This document shows, piece by piece, positions 32,496-45,246 of a stretch of DNA of 64,000 nt; position 1 is the stretch's first letter; each line of letters opens with the position of its first letter. Both the position numbers and the translations under genes were made by a program. The notes beneath the pieces were generated by a model, which did no database searches, was not told where the DNA came from, and saw only the letters and a list, made by a program, of their open reading frames with translations. The DNA comes from Membranipora membranacea (taxonomy: Eukaryota; Bryozoa; Gymnolaemata; Cheilostomatida; Membraniporidae). The stretch is taken from NCBI GenBank assembly GCA_914767715.1, contig OU612075.1, forward strand, positions 992,001 through 1,056,000. Reading direction: 5' to 3'.

Positions 32496-33306
32496 CCCCA
32501 GGGCAAAGATTATAAATACTTAGTCATTGCCCAGGGTAGTGACACGATTACCTCGACTTTATGAATGAGATGGTAACAAGGGCTGTCTACTTTCTTTATA
32601 ACAATGAGTGGCTAGCCCTGTACCACCCAAGACGTCAGCACAGAGTAAGGAAATAATATTATACAAGGGTCTACCACATCCTTATTCTGTCAATTGGGAT
32701 AACAGGTCGATGATGTGACATGACTTGGAATCTAGTCAAGACAGTCCAAGGACCACCCAAAAGTGACACAGGAATGTAGGTAATCAAAAATGTACCATGA
32801 CAGCTAAACTTGACATGGGCGTGATAGCTACACTTGACATCTCATTGCAGGTAGAAAAAGCAGGGATAACCTTGTCCATATCAGACACACAGACCTGCAC
32901 CACGATGACCCTTAAAGATAAACAAACCATGAAGTAGGAGGCGTCGCACTGACTTTGATCTCGGAAAACGTTTCTATAAATAGCTTGTGAAATTAAAATA
33001 TATGGCAACTTTTGGCCTTGAAGAGACAGCAAACAGACTGAGAACAGGGTCGAAGGTCACTGTTGTTGACGTTATTTTATTCCTGCAGCGATTTTCTGGC
33101 AACTTCCACGCAGTGCAAGCCAATCCGGATAAGACAAAGTTGTTGATTGCTGATCATAATTGTAGGGGCATAGATAGCTCAAAAGTGTCACATTTCGGTG
33201 TGATTCAAGAAAAACAGGGCATTGCCAACCCTTGTGGTTGCAAAATAATGCAATGACATATTTTACCCCAGTACATAGTGGCTCACAAACAAACAAGCGG
33301 TTTCAA

Positions 33307-33392
33307 CAGAACTAACTTTGATCATTTTTCCAGAATGCTGACAACTCGACAGAACTAACTTTGATCATTTTTCCAGCATGCTGACAACTCGT
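33307..33392 (+). repeat. Tandem duplication, two 43-bp copies
   Basis: ACAGAACTAACTTTGATCAT followed by TTTTCCAG(A/C)ATGCTGACAACTC occurs twice in succession with one difference. Confidence 0.85.
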
Positions 33393-36304
33393 TTTTGTCA
33401 ACAGGCCTTTCACTGGGACTTATCTATGATGGCATCAACCATAACATAAATATAATATAATATTATAAACATTCATAAAGATGGGACCTGCATGATTGTG
33501 CTCAGATATTTTTATTACTGAGAGGGAGTGGAAACGGATGAGTCAACATAAAAGACTTTTCTGGAACTTTACAATGTTGCTAGCTGATGACATATTTTGT
33601 GATTCTTCCAAATCTTTGATAAACGAGGAGTGGTAGACAGACAATGTCAACCTAAAAGACTTTCCTGGAATACGATTGTGAGAAAATCACTCTACCTCTT
33701 TTAGGGTGGGGCTGATGGATGCTGCCATAATACTAGTTATATTTCCCAATCATAAGCTTGTTGAATTCATCACAAACAAAAGTACACTGTATGGTTTGCA
33801 AGTTGTTTGAAATTTTGTGTACGTGAGGAATTTCTTAGCAGCCCGAAAATAAACAGAGGTTTAGACAAAGATTAGATCAGATCATCTTGGTAATGTTGAT
33901 GTTATATTTAATACTTATAATCTTACTGACTACAGAGACTACAGAGAAGCTGACAAAAGGAGGACAAAGTGATGATACAATCACAATACTAAAATAGTCA
34001 TCGCTACAACTACTGCCTAGGCAGCAAACCAATATCTTTGGCCAGTAAAATAAGAGGATTACAGTAAATGCCTTAGAAATAGTAAAAATCAGTGTCAACT
34101 ACTGTCACACCTGATAGTGAGACTGTAACATTCATATCAGTCAGACCTCACCTTGAAATTGCAACAACTATTTCAACTGTTCATCTATATTGTTGAATAA
34201 ATAATTGTCCTAAAGTTAAAAATTTACCTATCATTTCCCTCTAACCGTGTTATTTACTATAGTGGCAATTCGTAGTCACTCTTGGTTACTTTCAAAATCC
34301 GAGCTAAAATCAAGTAAGTGCAAATTGGTCACAAACCTTACGCAGCTAACATCCCAGCCTCTCTTCTTAACGCATGACGGAACCGAAAACGAAAACAGAA
34401 CTTGCTACAAACTGTCGACGAAATGAACGATGTCACAATCTGACGGCAAGAAAAACACCAACTACACTCTCAATGTGCAATAAAATATAATCAATATTAC
34501 TGACTGCCTTCTATCGAGGTATATATAGGATCATACCAATGAGTTTATATCGTGTCTAGGTCAGCACAGCAGCTCGGCAGCATGGTAATAATATGGAAAT
34601 TGATGGGAAATGAGATGGGAAAAAGTATTGGTTGATTTGAAAATTTGCATTGAGATAATTTGATTATGTTGAAACGTGTTTTCTTCAATCCTGGGTGTAA
34701 ACCTGTGACATTTCTCAGGAGGTTTGTTTAGTGTGTGGGCCCAAACTGAGGCTAATCATCCGTGAGCTATAAAACCAAGATAAGTGTAAAATCAATTTTT
34801 CCTGTTACACCATTGCTAACCATACAAAATGTACTATGATTTGCCAAATATCCTACTGAACGTTGAACACGAGCCAACAGAATTATGCAAAGCTGATGAC
34901 ACAGGAAAACTGAACTCGGGATTAACATCATCGAACAGCCTAATATGGTTGTAATTTGGCAAACAGAGCAAGAAATTTTCCCTGTGAAAGTCACAGACTG
35001 ACTAAATATCATAATATGATGTTGAGATCTGGCAAATAAAATGCAGAAGTAAAACTTCTAACATAAACAATCCGTGGCTCAATTTCTAAGAATAAAGCAG
35101 CAAGAATGCGGTATAAATCAAAACAATTTAGATATTCGGAAAAATAGCTGCACTATGGCGGTCAAAAGTATTCTCAAATATTTCTTGTTTTTCAGCTTTA
35201 GAACCATAAACCGCATAGCTTGGTTCTACGATTCTAATATTGAGCAATCAGTCGGGCTGTCTGCAATCAGCAGAAATAGTAAGTGAGTGGAGCCGTATTA
35301 CACGATATCTATATAAATTAAGCCAATGTTGTGTTGAAACTGTAGACTCTTTACTTTAACACTGCCACGTCAGCAATTGGTCATCAATGCGCAAAACAAG
35401 AATAGATAATTATTCCACAATCAGTAGACCTATTACAAGAGGGAAAATTCCAACCAGCTAGTAGGCCAAAGCAGACATACACAGCTTCAATGGGCTCTCA
35501 TAAGATTGCAAACGAGCCCAATGAAAAACAAACCCTCGCCAATTCAATACAATCTACGTAATCGCTTGGATACATGCCAAATATATGTGTTTACTGCAAA
35601 GCTGACTTTCACAAAACTCAAATAGAAGGTTAAGCAATACTCTGCAGCAAATCAGGCCTGTTAGCATTTCTGACATTTATGTTGCAATTAATTTAATCAA
35701 TTCCGATGTACTATAACTCACATTTCAACTTTCACTGTAAAAATATGAGCTGTGAAGCAAGGATACCGACATACCAATGAGTAAAATGGCCCTACCTGTA
35801 CAATACTACATTCCCACGAGATATAATATATCCAAATCAGAGAACATTACGGAGTACGCACTGGGCGTCTGATCACCCAGAAGTTCAACAATCGACTGAT
35901 CAACTGAACTGAGTCACAACACTGCGACACACTGCTGAGATAACCGCAGGGCCCATATCTCACAATTCATGATAAGATAGCATAGGCGTAATTCGACGGC
36001 TCATAGTCCTTTAGGCCATACAATGGTGATAATATGATCGGTTAGTATTGTTATCTGAGCCCTCTATCCTTGACATATTTCCTAATCAAGCCAATAAAAT
36101 GATATGGTGCAGCATGGACGGAACAAGACATATTTCACCTTCTAATCAACAACATCCTTTATGACTATGGCAATAGTGAAGTTATGAAGGACTGTTGACC
36201 ACTGAGCAATTATTACATAACCACCTGTCACCTCAGAGCAAGGTGCCCCATCTCAGTTATGTAACTCCCCAGATGGTAAACATAGGCATAGTAACATCGC
36301 AGAG

Positions 36305-36340
36305 TAAGAATATATCCAACTCTGTGATAACACAGTAGCA
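36305..36340. repeat. Diverged CAGAGTAAG-family palindrome
   Basis: GCAGAGTAAGAATATATCC then AACTCTGTGATA folds imperfectly. It is a decayed relative of the palindromes at 15684 and 49035. Confidence 0.5.
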
Positions 36341-36483
36341 GAAGTGTTTGTATTGTAGTGTATTTTGTACTGATGACTTTACATATTTGATGACTCCAAC
36401 AACTATTTCACAATATTTCAACACATAACACAAAGTACATTGGGGATCACATCATTTTCAGTAAAAGTAATTAAACCTTTCCG

Positions 36484-36535
36484 CTGATCATTATTTAGGA
36501 CAGCCACGCTGATCATTATTTAGGACAGCCACGTC
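36484..36535 (+). repeat. Tandem duplication, two copies of about 26 bp
   Basis: The sequence CGCTGATCATTATTTAGGAC followed by AGCCA is present twice in a row. Confidence 0.8.
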
Positions 36536-39500
36536 AAATAAACAGACCACAGTAAGAACCTGATGGGTCTCTGGTTGATCCTCATGATTTACAGATACAA
36601 AGAAGGATAAGACTGCCAACCTAATAAGTGTAGAATCACCAAGAGACAAATCTCATGGTTTTTGAATTTTTTATGCGATTTTTCAACTGATGCAGCTCAG
36701 ACTCCTTTTTATTTCATTTTTCAACTTATCTAATGTCCTTTAAATGTTATCAACCTATTAGAGAATGGATAAAAAAACTTCAAACTTCAATTCAAATTGT
36801 GACATTCTTATACCAGGATACAGTTGGTTTGTTTGACACTGCACACTGCCCTGGCTTTCACCAAACTGGATTTAGTGAAGAAACAGATAAGAGCCAAAAC
36901 CTCAGGATCAAACAGAACCACCAGCCTCATTAAAAATCATTAAGCTACTGAGTCTAATTAAGTAATAGAGATGAAACCCAACAAGTAATGGTTAAGGTGG
37001 GGGTGTCCTTGAGGGTTCCAGTGAATAAATAATAGGATCATCTCAGAAACCTTACAAATTTATCAATTAATGGTCTGACAGATTTCCCTGAGAGAGATGT
37101 GGCTTAACACCTTAACTACTGTTTTATAACTTGGAAAAGTGTAATTATCACGTTGACATGTCAGGCGCACTACACGTCATCTCAGAACAGATACATATTC
37201 TCCTTTCTAGATCAACTTTAAAACTTTACAGGGAATTATTGTTTTGGCTACAAATGATCCAAGCTAGATATTGTGTATATTACTATCTATTACAAAATAC
37301 TTCCTAGTTTAGGAGGATCTTTTTCTAGGAATGCACCATATTTCCATAACCACAGAATATCAGTTCCACACCATGACCCTGGTGGTAAACAGCAAATTGA
37401 GAATCTAATAAAAGGCCAAAAATTAGTCACTTCACATTCCGTATGCTAACGGAAAATGTATATGTTGCGTGAACATGTAAAAAGTCATAATACCAGCATA
37501 GGACAGAAACACATTAGGGGCATACTTTGTCCCTCATGTGCTGTCCGTTTTATTCTAAACTTTTAGATACGTAGTAGATAAAGCAAGGACTCCTTGGATA
37601 AAGTATGGTTGGAGGTTATGCAAGAGCTACACCAAACTAAAAGAAATCAGCCCTTCAGAACTGGATATCAATTGTTGCATCAACAAAACAGATGTCACTA
37701 TCTCATCATTGGAATGCAGCTGTGGGGCCCCGGAAGGTCCCCACTTATCACCTAAATGTAACCCGCACCGCTTGGGTGAGATTATTTCCCACCCAAGTGA
37801 GACTCTTACTATAGCTATGGATTACTCACTATAGCAAGCATGCATCATCAGAACAGAGGGACCAGGTGCTTGGCGGACTGTAGCGGGTATAATATTAAAA
37901 ATATTTATTGTTTATATATAGAAACCAAAGCCGAGCGGAGTGTAACAGAACTCAGCTGTCCTTGAAAAAACCATTAATCCTTATACCATCATGTCCAGGA
38001 GTAATAAAATTACTCCTCAAAGTACATGACTACAGTGATGACTATAAGGCTGTGAACAGGTCTATCAGCAAAGCTCAAACATGTCATTGAATCAGAGACA
38101 TTGCAATACAATTTAGATAAATTACATTTTTATTATTAATAAATAATAATAAAAGATTCTCTCACCTGTGAGTTGTTTAAACTAGTTTAACTGGATAGCT
38201 GACTTCAGCACATGTATTTAGAGATTAATCTTCTACAAGAAATCTTCCTTCAAGCTGTAACTCAAACTTTGATTCATAATATGAGGCTCATACACGCTTT
38301 GGTATCTGAATGTCACTCACTCAGCAGTTCTTATTCCCCAATCTGAGTAACTACTTTTTCAGAATGGAATAACATACAATGAGGTCTATGTTTCCTTTAT
38401 ATAGATGATTAAAGTATGTTATATACATCAGTGGAAGAGTTTAGCCCAAGCTCATTATCTACAAAACCATCGATGAATAAATCATGAATAATATCAATGT
38501 GCTTTTGGTATTGATGGATACTCTTTGGGAAGTGGGGCTAACAATGTAGTTAAATAAACATTATACAATTTCAGGATTGTCCTCCTTTCTAACATATGGG
38601 CACAACTTCTTGTTTGCGGGTCATTTATGCAGGGAGTTTGGAGCAGTTTATGTCCAAAACTCCGTGATTTATGCAACTACATCCAAATGCAAGGGAATTA
38701 TTAATCAAAAGGACAGTAAGTCATGATGTTGAGTGTTGTATGTAAAAAGGTTGAGGTGTTTCCAAAACTGCAACTGTCTGATTTATAACTCTGTTGGATT
38801 TCAGTATTATGGACATTGACAAAACACAGTATGATTGTAGAACCCAAAATGAAAAGATGCCCATCTATGAGCACCTTTTTCAGAGTCTCAGCAAAGGAAA
38901 AAAACAGCTGTGTGTTTCAGCGATTGCAGCTTGGACAATGATTGGGTAAACAGACTTTTTATGTTTGGGATGGCCAAAAACCTAATTTACGTTGAATAGT
39001 TTTGCATCTAAGATTCTTCGGGGTTGAAAACCTGACAATGCACTTGTCGAAAGTCTTGGAAGAGGTCACTAACATCAGTTTATGAGATCAAGATCTCTCA
39101 GAAAATATTAAGGTTCTGCTCTTAAATGACAATGTGAAACATTTCACAACTGGGCATCATATTTATTTTCTTGGTAAAAATGACTTGGAAATAAAATAGC
39201 AAGTTGAAAATAACTCCCATCCGCTTCCAATTACCCAAATCAACTGCAATGCTGTCAAAAATAAATAGCTATTGTAACAAATTACAACTTGAATAACTTC
39301 CCTTATGGTCAACCAATGGGTGATGAACAGAGAAAACTCTTGAGCTGAATGCCTTTGAAGGAACACAAGATACATGTTTCAACAAAACGGACTTTATACA
39401 AACGACTGCCAAACGGAACATCATGCCCGTGGACAATTGCATATAGTAACAAAACATACAACTAAGATTGAAAAATATTACTGACTGACATATTTAATCG

Positions 39501-39569
39501 TAGTAGAAAACTTTGTATATAACAACCATATAGAACTTTGATTTCCTAGACAGATTTGACACACCTATG

Positions 39570-42500
39570 TCATCTTGGTTCATGGTCAGATTGTTCAGTT
39601 TCACTAGCTGATGATAAGTTGTCACTATCGTAATAATTTTGCTGAGTGTGAGATGGTAGAGTTGTTGGATCAGAAGGCTGTAAACTTCTATCCATTGACC
39701 TGAGTGAGAAAACTATTGGTATCCTAGACAAACATGGATTCTCCTCCTAATAAAACAAACAAAACATGACATGATCAGTCAAAATTCAGCAAACTTGTCT
39801 GTATAATTCACTCCAATGACAGAAATTTCTGTAATTATAAAATGCATAAGTGAGTACAAAGGCAGGTGTGGTGGAGCGTTTTGGATGTATGGACACTGTG
39901 ACAAGTGTGGAAAATATCAATTGAGGAAGCTTAATTTCTAAATCCTTGATTGGTTCCCACCAGCCGCAACAGCCGGCATTTACTAAAGTCAGGGTAAACG
40001 CAAAGTCAGCATATAAAATCAGAACACAGCCATGGACTGAGGTGATGCTAACGCTGTGCCTGTAATTGTACTAGATATGTAAACAGATTTAATGGTTACA
40101 ATTGGACTATAATAGAGTCTTATTTCACCCCTGATTAGTTCAGTTTACCATACGCCCCTGTATAGACCCCTCTGTGTACGCCCCTTGATATGATGACGTT
40201 GTGTAACTGACCTGTAGTAGATTAATCCAGCAGACTAGTGAGTCTTTATCACTAGTACCAGTTATACATATAGCCATTATAATACCTTCCTCCTGTTCAT
40301 GTACGGACAGCTGGGGTATCAAATGAGCCTCAGACTTTTTATCATCATCAGCACCTGAAAAAGGCCAATACACCATCAATGAGAAAACTGGAGCTATATT
40401 ACTTACCTTATCAGAGAATTGATAGAAACTTATCTGTTGAAAAAAAGACTGGAACGAAATAAATAAAACAACTGTGGTTGTAATCTGTTGCAGTCAGAAA
40501 TAATAAATTCAGCCATTTGGTTTTGATTGTTGATAGCGAAGAAATGGGATACAGGTTTAATTTATAGATATCTAACCTCTATCAAAACCATGGATGTGGT
40601 CCAATGCTGGAGTCTACAACTTTCAATAGATTCCTAACCATCACAGAACCCTACTTATCCTGTTCAACAAACAACAGCATTACTCACCAATAAATGAGAA
40701 AAATCCAGAACTGACATCCTTTTCTTCCTGAGCATCTAGTTTGTTATTGTATTCTAGTATTTCTTGTGTAGGATCAGCTCTAAGTATAAAATATGTAAGA
40801 CTTTTATCTCTCAGCCACACCCTGAAACCGCCTTCTACAAATAACGGTTTAGCTGGATCGTGCTTAGCCATCAGTTCCTAAAAACAAAAATCATCAATGC
40901 CCGGAGTTGTCCTCTCGAAGTATCATAAGGCACGCATATATACAATGAAGTGACATTCGGCAACCCGTGACAACATTCCTCTTTTAACTTTGCAACGAAT
41001 GACAATCAGTTAAGCAAACAGAGTCACAACCAAGCAAACATTGTTATGAAATTATTGAATATTTTTCAGTAGATTTCAGTCTGGTTAATTCCTTTTTATA
41101 AATGATACCACTACAAAAAGAACGGTAAGAAATAGGAGATCTCACTCGCTGAGTTGGGCTGGTAGCAGTAGCTATGAATGTATCTATATTAGCAGAGTTC
41201 TCCAGCTCTGTACTGTACTGTAGTTTTATCTCATTGTTCTTATCTCGAGCCATTCTTCTCAGCGCTATCAAAGCTAACTCTTCGCCCTGAGAAGGAAAAT
41301 AACAACGGCAAATATTTACATCATGTGGTTTACAGCTGATAAGTTGGTCTACAATGAGTTTGAAATAAAGATATTTGCTTCCCATTGACAAGCTATACAC
41401 TAGGAGAGGCTTAGCTTTGCATTTATTACTTGAAATCATTATATTTGTGGCATTCCAACCATTACGAAGTTGTCCGCTTTACCTCAAAGACAGGACAACT
41501 CTTGAACATAAATCACTGCAGTCGAATATGTCAGGCAAGTGCCAAGGTTTGAGTTCCAAAAGCTCACATGAATTTGGATGGTTTGAAAAATATAACACGA
41601 TAAAAACATGTAAAAAATTTTCAGCATTGTGGCATTAAATTTGGTCAAAAGTCAAATTGAGTTTTCTATCCTTTTCAAGTTTTCCCAAACTCACTGTGTT
41701 GGGTAACATCCAAGGTATTGGATGTGGATTCATGTGTTTGAATTTTGGCATCCAGTACATCATTCGCTGATATCGCTTCATCACATATGAGTAAAGTCCG
41801 AATCTGGCTTCTATAATATCAGCCATCTCATCATCAGGAGTGACAGCTAATAATACATAATATATACAGATACATATATACACAAGTACAATATACACCT
41901 GTACACAAACATACCTATATACACAAGTACATTATACACCTGTACACAAACATACCCATATACACAAGTACAATATACACCTGTACACAAACATACCTAT
42001 ATACACAAGTACAATATACACCTGTACACAAACATACCTATATACACAAGTACATTATACACCTGTACACAAACATACCCATATACACAAGTACAATATA
42101 CACCTGTACACAAACATACCCATATACACAAGTACATTATACACCTGTACACAAACATACCTATATACACAAGTACATTATACACCTGTACACAAACATA
42201 CCTATATACACAAGTACATTATACACCTGTACACAAACATACCTATATACACAAGTACATTATACACCTGTACACAAACATACCCATATACACAAGTACA
42301 ATATACACCTGTACACAAACATACCTATATACACAAGTACAATATACACCTGTACACAAACATACCCATATACACAAGCACAATATACACCTGTACACAA
42401 ACATACCTATATACACAAGCACAATATACAAATATACACAAGAACAATATACACCTGTACACAAACATACCTATATACACAAGTACATTATACACCTGTA

Positions 42501-45246
42501 CACAAACATACCCATATACACAAGTACAATATACACCTGTACACAAACATACCTATATACACAAGTACAATATACACCTGTACACAAACATACCCATATA
42601 CACAAGTACAATATACACCTGTACACAAACATACCTATATACACAAGTACAATATACACCTGTACACAAACATACCCATATACACAAGTACAATATACAC
42701 CTGTACACAAACATACCTATATACACAAGCACAATATACATATATACAAATATACACAAGTACATTATACACCTGTACACAAACATACCTATATACACAA
42801 GCACAATATACAAATATACACAAGTACAATATACACATGAACATATATACACAGGTACAATATACACAAGTACACAAACAAACCTGAGCAAGAGGGACAA
42901 TTCTAATGGTATCAAGCTTTATGAGAGAGATCATTGCACACAGCAGTGCATACTATCCATGATCTATGATACTATCTGACTGTAAAACGCTTTGATCAGG
43001 TGTAAATATGGTGTAGCAGTTAGAAAACTCAGATAAGCTGCTTTATCAAAGTGTGAAATGTGGTCAGCTGTAGCCTTCTTGAACAGGGGGACCAATCAAC
43101 AAAAAAACCAAGTCCTGCAACCTTTCGATAAGACGCCATATACTTGTTCAACCAAAAGAATATATATATCGAGGTATACAAGGAATTGGAAACTCCCCCA
43201 ACAGGACTCAAGCCCACAACTCCTGCGGCACCAATCGCCTGGCATTGAAGTGCAAGCGCGCTAACCGATTGCGCCATCTCACCATCCCCAAGAAATGGGT
43301 TGATGGCGTGAATTAGCATGCCCGATATTCACTACTCAGAGTTGTGTTCTCCCATCCCATAGCACAGTCCATTCCACCATCGCCACACACATTACCTAAT
43401 ACTTACCAAAAGACTCCATCTTAGCTAGTATTCTCATGGCTGTATCTTGCTGTTTTGGGTAGTGCATCGCCTCATACTGTATGAGATTCTTAGGTACCAT
43501 AACCTCAGCAGGGAAAACTTCCATCAATTTCTGTAAGAAAGAAAAAAAGGCGTAATACTGGAACAATAGACAGTTTTCTGAGCTCTGATTTAAGCCTCAA
43601 TTCGGAGATGTCCTCTCTCCAGTTTGGTACTTTTAACCCACTCCGCATAGGAAAAACGTGCTGAAAAGAGGGTTATCTTGATAACCGCTTATAATAGGAT
43701 AAAAATTATTTTGATTCAGAATCTGCAGCATTGAAAACTCATATGGACATAGTTTGGGAAATAATTTTAGTATTTGGATAGTCAATTATAGCATTTTCTG
43801 CCTGTTTTGCGGACAATTTGGCAGAATTTGTCATGAGTTTCGTCACTAAAATTAGGATTTATCAACATTCAAGCCTCCAATGATTTGGAAACTCTGTCCC
43901 ACAGGGTTTTCAATAGGGCAGACTCTGAATCAAAACTCATTTTTATCCTAACATAAGCGGTTTTCAATATAACCCTCTTTCAGCAGGTTTTTCCTATGCG
44001 GCTTGGGTTAAAAGTACCAAACTGGAGAGAGGACAACTCCGAATGGAGGCATAAACATGAGCTCAGAAAACTGTCTATATATGGATTAATAACATAACCA
44101 CATGTAATTTACAAATGAAAGATCAGCCAATTTGTTGATGGTGTTTTCTAAAAAATGATGGATGGTCTGAAAATACCAGTTGGCTTAGAGGATTGTCCCT
44201 TATATGTACTTTAAAATCATAACATAGAAAATAATTAATCAGAGCTAGTTGAACATGGCGATAATGGAAAGGAGGACAGGTGGGAAAAAACAGCGAAATC
44301 CTCCCTTGGTTAAAGCTATCCGGACTCAGCTAATGCAGCTAACTAAGATTTACATATAAAAACCCATACCAAAAATATCACTAACCTTGTAGGTAGCGAG
44401 ATCTTTGTGAACTGAAAACTCCTGCACTCTATCGAGAGAAGCCAGCAGGAAATCCACATGTCCTCGTTTGTAGACAGATTGCCTGCTCTCATAAATCTGT
44501 ACAGCCTGAAATAAAATAGTAAAACCAGAACAATAAAAATAAAATTTATGCGTTAGTTTTCACAATTATTTTGACATCTCTTCATACATTCCATTAATAA
44601 GTATCAGAGTTGATTTTTTCACTTTTTACTTATTAACTTATTACTAATTCAACATAATAATAATTTTTGAGGCCGAAAGAATAAGCAAGTACCTTGAGGA
44701 AAGTTTCTTTATCTTTCTTCTGCATAGTTTCCGCCATCTCGTTGAAAATCTTCATTTCCACAGCTTTGCGCTTCTTCTGAGCTGCAATTTCAGCTGGCGA
44801 GCCCCTGAACGTACACAAAATATCCATTAAATAAACTAAAATATGTCACCACAGCAAAGCACGACCTTTCAACTCACATATTCAAGTTTCTCAGCTTAAC
44901 CATTCACCTACTTTATGGAATAATAATATCAAGATTTTTACTATGAACATAACTAGCATATATGCATAGTAAGGCAAAAAGACATAACTGGTTCAGTTTT
45001 TGCCAGAATACTACATTAGTATACTGTAGACTACATTATTCTAATGTTGTAGCATTCTGAAAAAATATGTTTCGAAGAATTTTAGAGCCTATAAACTACA
45101 GTGTAGTTTATAGGCTCTAAAATTCTTCATTCATATGTTTGTGACTCTACTTACTCCCGGCTGTATTTTGCTGTTGAAGTGACAAAGTTACGTTTCGAAA
45201 TCATACCACAGTTGAGACACCATGCTGATGTTTGCATCGGCGCCAT
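39570..45246 (-). CDS. ECSIT: ECSIT, mitochondrial complex I assembly and Toll-pathway factor, complete
   Basis: ECSIT acts in the mitochondrial complex I assembly (MCIA) complex and as a TRAF6-binding adaptor in Toll and BMP signalling. Predicted coding exons in order: 45155-45246, 44693-44804, 44386-44505, 43407-43530, 41695-41846, 41146-41286, 40688-40877, 40212-40354, 39570-39746. Phases agree and give 416 aa, against 431 in human. Conserved landmarks: YKRGHVDFLLASLDRVQEF, KDLATYK, FPAEVMVPKNLIQ, HYPKQQDTAMRILAKMESF, MPKFKHMNPHPIPWMLP, then AKHDPAKPLFVEGGFRVWLR and LTYFILRADP of the C-terminal domain, EGIIMAICITGTSDKDSLV, and IPIVFSLRSMDR. The first 35 residues are basic with few acids (ISKRNFVTSTAKYSR), consistent with a mitochondrial presequence. 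The start was chosen as the ATG (CAATATGGCG context) opening this presequence; its exon ends in the right phase. One intron holds a 41-bp minisatellite, a SINE and lies near a fold-back element. Confidence 0.95.
41860..42895 (-). repeat. 41-bp minisatellite, about 25 copies, in ECSIT intron
   Basis: Plus-strand unit contains ACACCTGTACACAAACATAC then CTATATACACAAGTACA and TTAT/ATAT, 41 bp, with C/T variants. It begins about 15 bp upstream (minus strand) of the acceptor of exon 41695-41846. All three minus-strand frames are open because 41 is not a multiple of 3 and the unit lacks stops; this is not a gene. Confidence 0.93.
43030..43290 (-). mobile_element. tRNA-derived SINE in ECSIT intron
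   Basis: On the minus strand the head reads GATGGCGCAATCGGTTAGCG (A box) and, about 35 bases later, GTGGGCTTGAGTCC (B box), like a degenerate tRNA. A non-tRNA body follows. It differs from the SINE at 9070. The far boundary is approximate. Confidence 0.65.
43566..44078. mobile_element. Fold-back MITE with terminal inverted repeats of about 160 bp
   Basis: Left end ATAGACAGTTTTCTGAGCTC and right end mirror each other for about 160 bases with scattered differences (shared blocks TCCTCTCTCCAGTTTGGTAC, GCATAGGAAAAAC, ATTCAGA.TCTGC). The centre of about 190 bp is unique, without coding sequence. It lies in the ECSIT intron between exons 43407-43530 and 44386-44505. Flanking TA on both sides suggests a Tc1/mariner-type target, unproven. 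Confidence 0.85.
45065..45140. mobile_element. Palindromic element E8 with 8-bp duplication in ECSIT intron 1
   Basis: Positions 45074-45128 are a perfect palindrome with 27-bp arms (GAAGAATTTTAGAGCCTATA onward) and a single-base centre. Direct repeats ATATGTTT lie at 45065-45072 and 45133-45140. The duplication sits 1 base outside the palindrome on the left and 4 on the right, so ends are slightly asymmetric. Confidence 0.7.

Larger units (their letters stand above)
30871..39569. other. 8.7-kb region without recognised gene
   Basis: This lies upstream of the TBC1D24-like start and downstream of ECSIT, so it should hold the former's promoter and 5' UTR and the latter's 3' UTR. Open frames on both strands are short (under about 90 codons) with no family resemblance I can name. 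It contains a hairpin (31927), a dispersed repeat (32328), two short tandem duplications (33307, 36484) and a CAGAGTAAG palindrome (36305). Single small exons could be missed. Confidence 0.45.

Noticed and set aside
32987-33296. Overlapping open frames on both strands in the gene-poor region
   Set aside because: Under 90 codons, mutually antisense, without domain resemblance or splice partners.
41860-42895. Long minus-strand open frames rich in VCVQVY and VYIG repeats
   Set aside because: All three frames of the minus strand are open because the 41-bp unit lacks stops. The reading is a by-product of the minisatellite inside an ECSIT intron.
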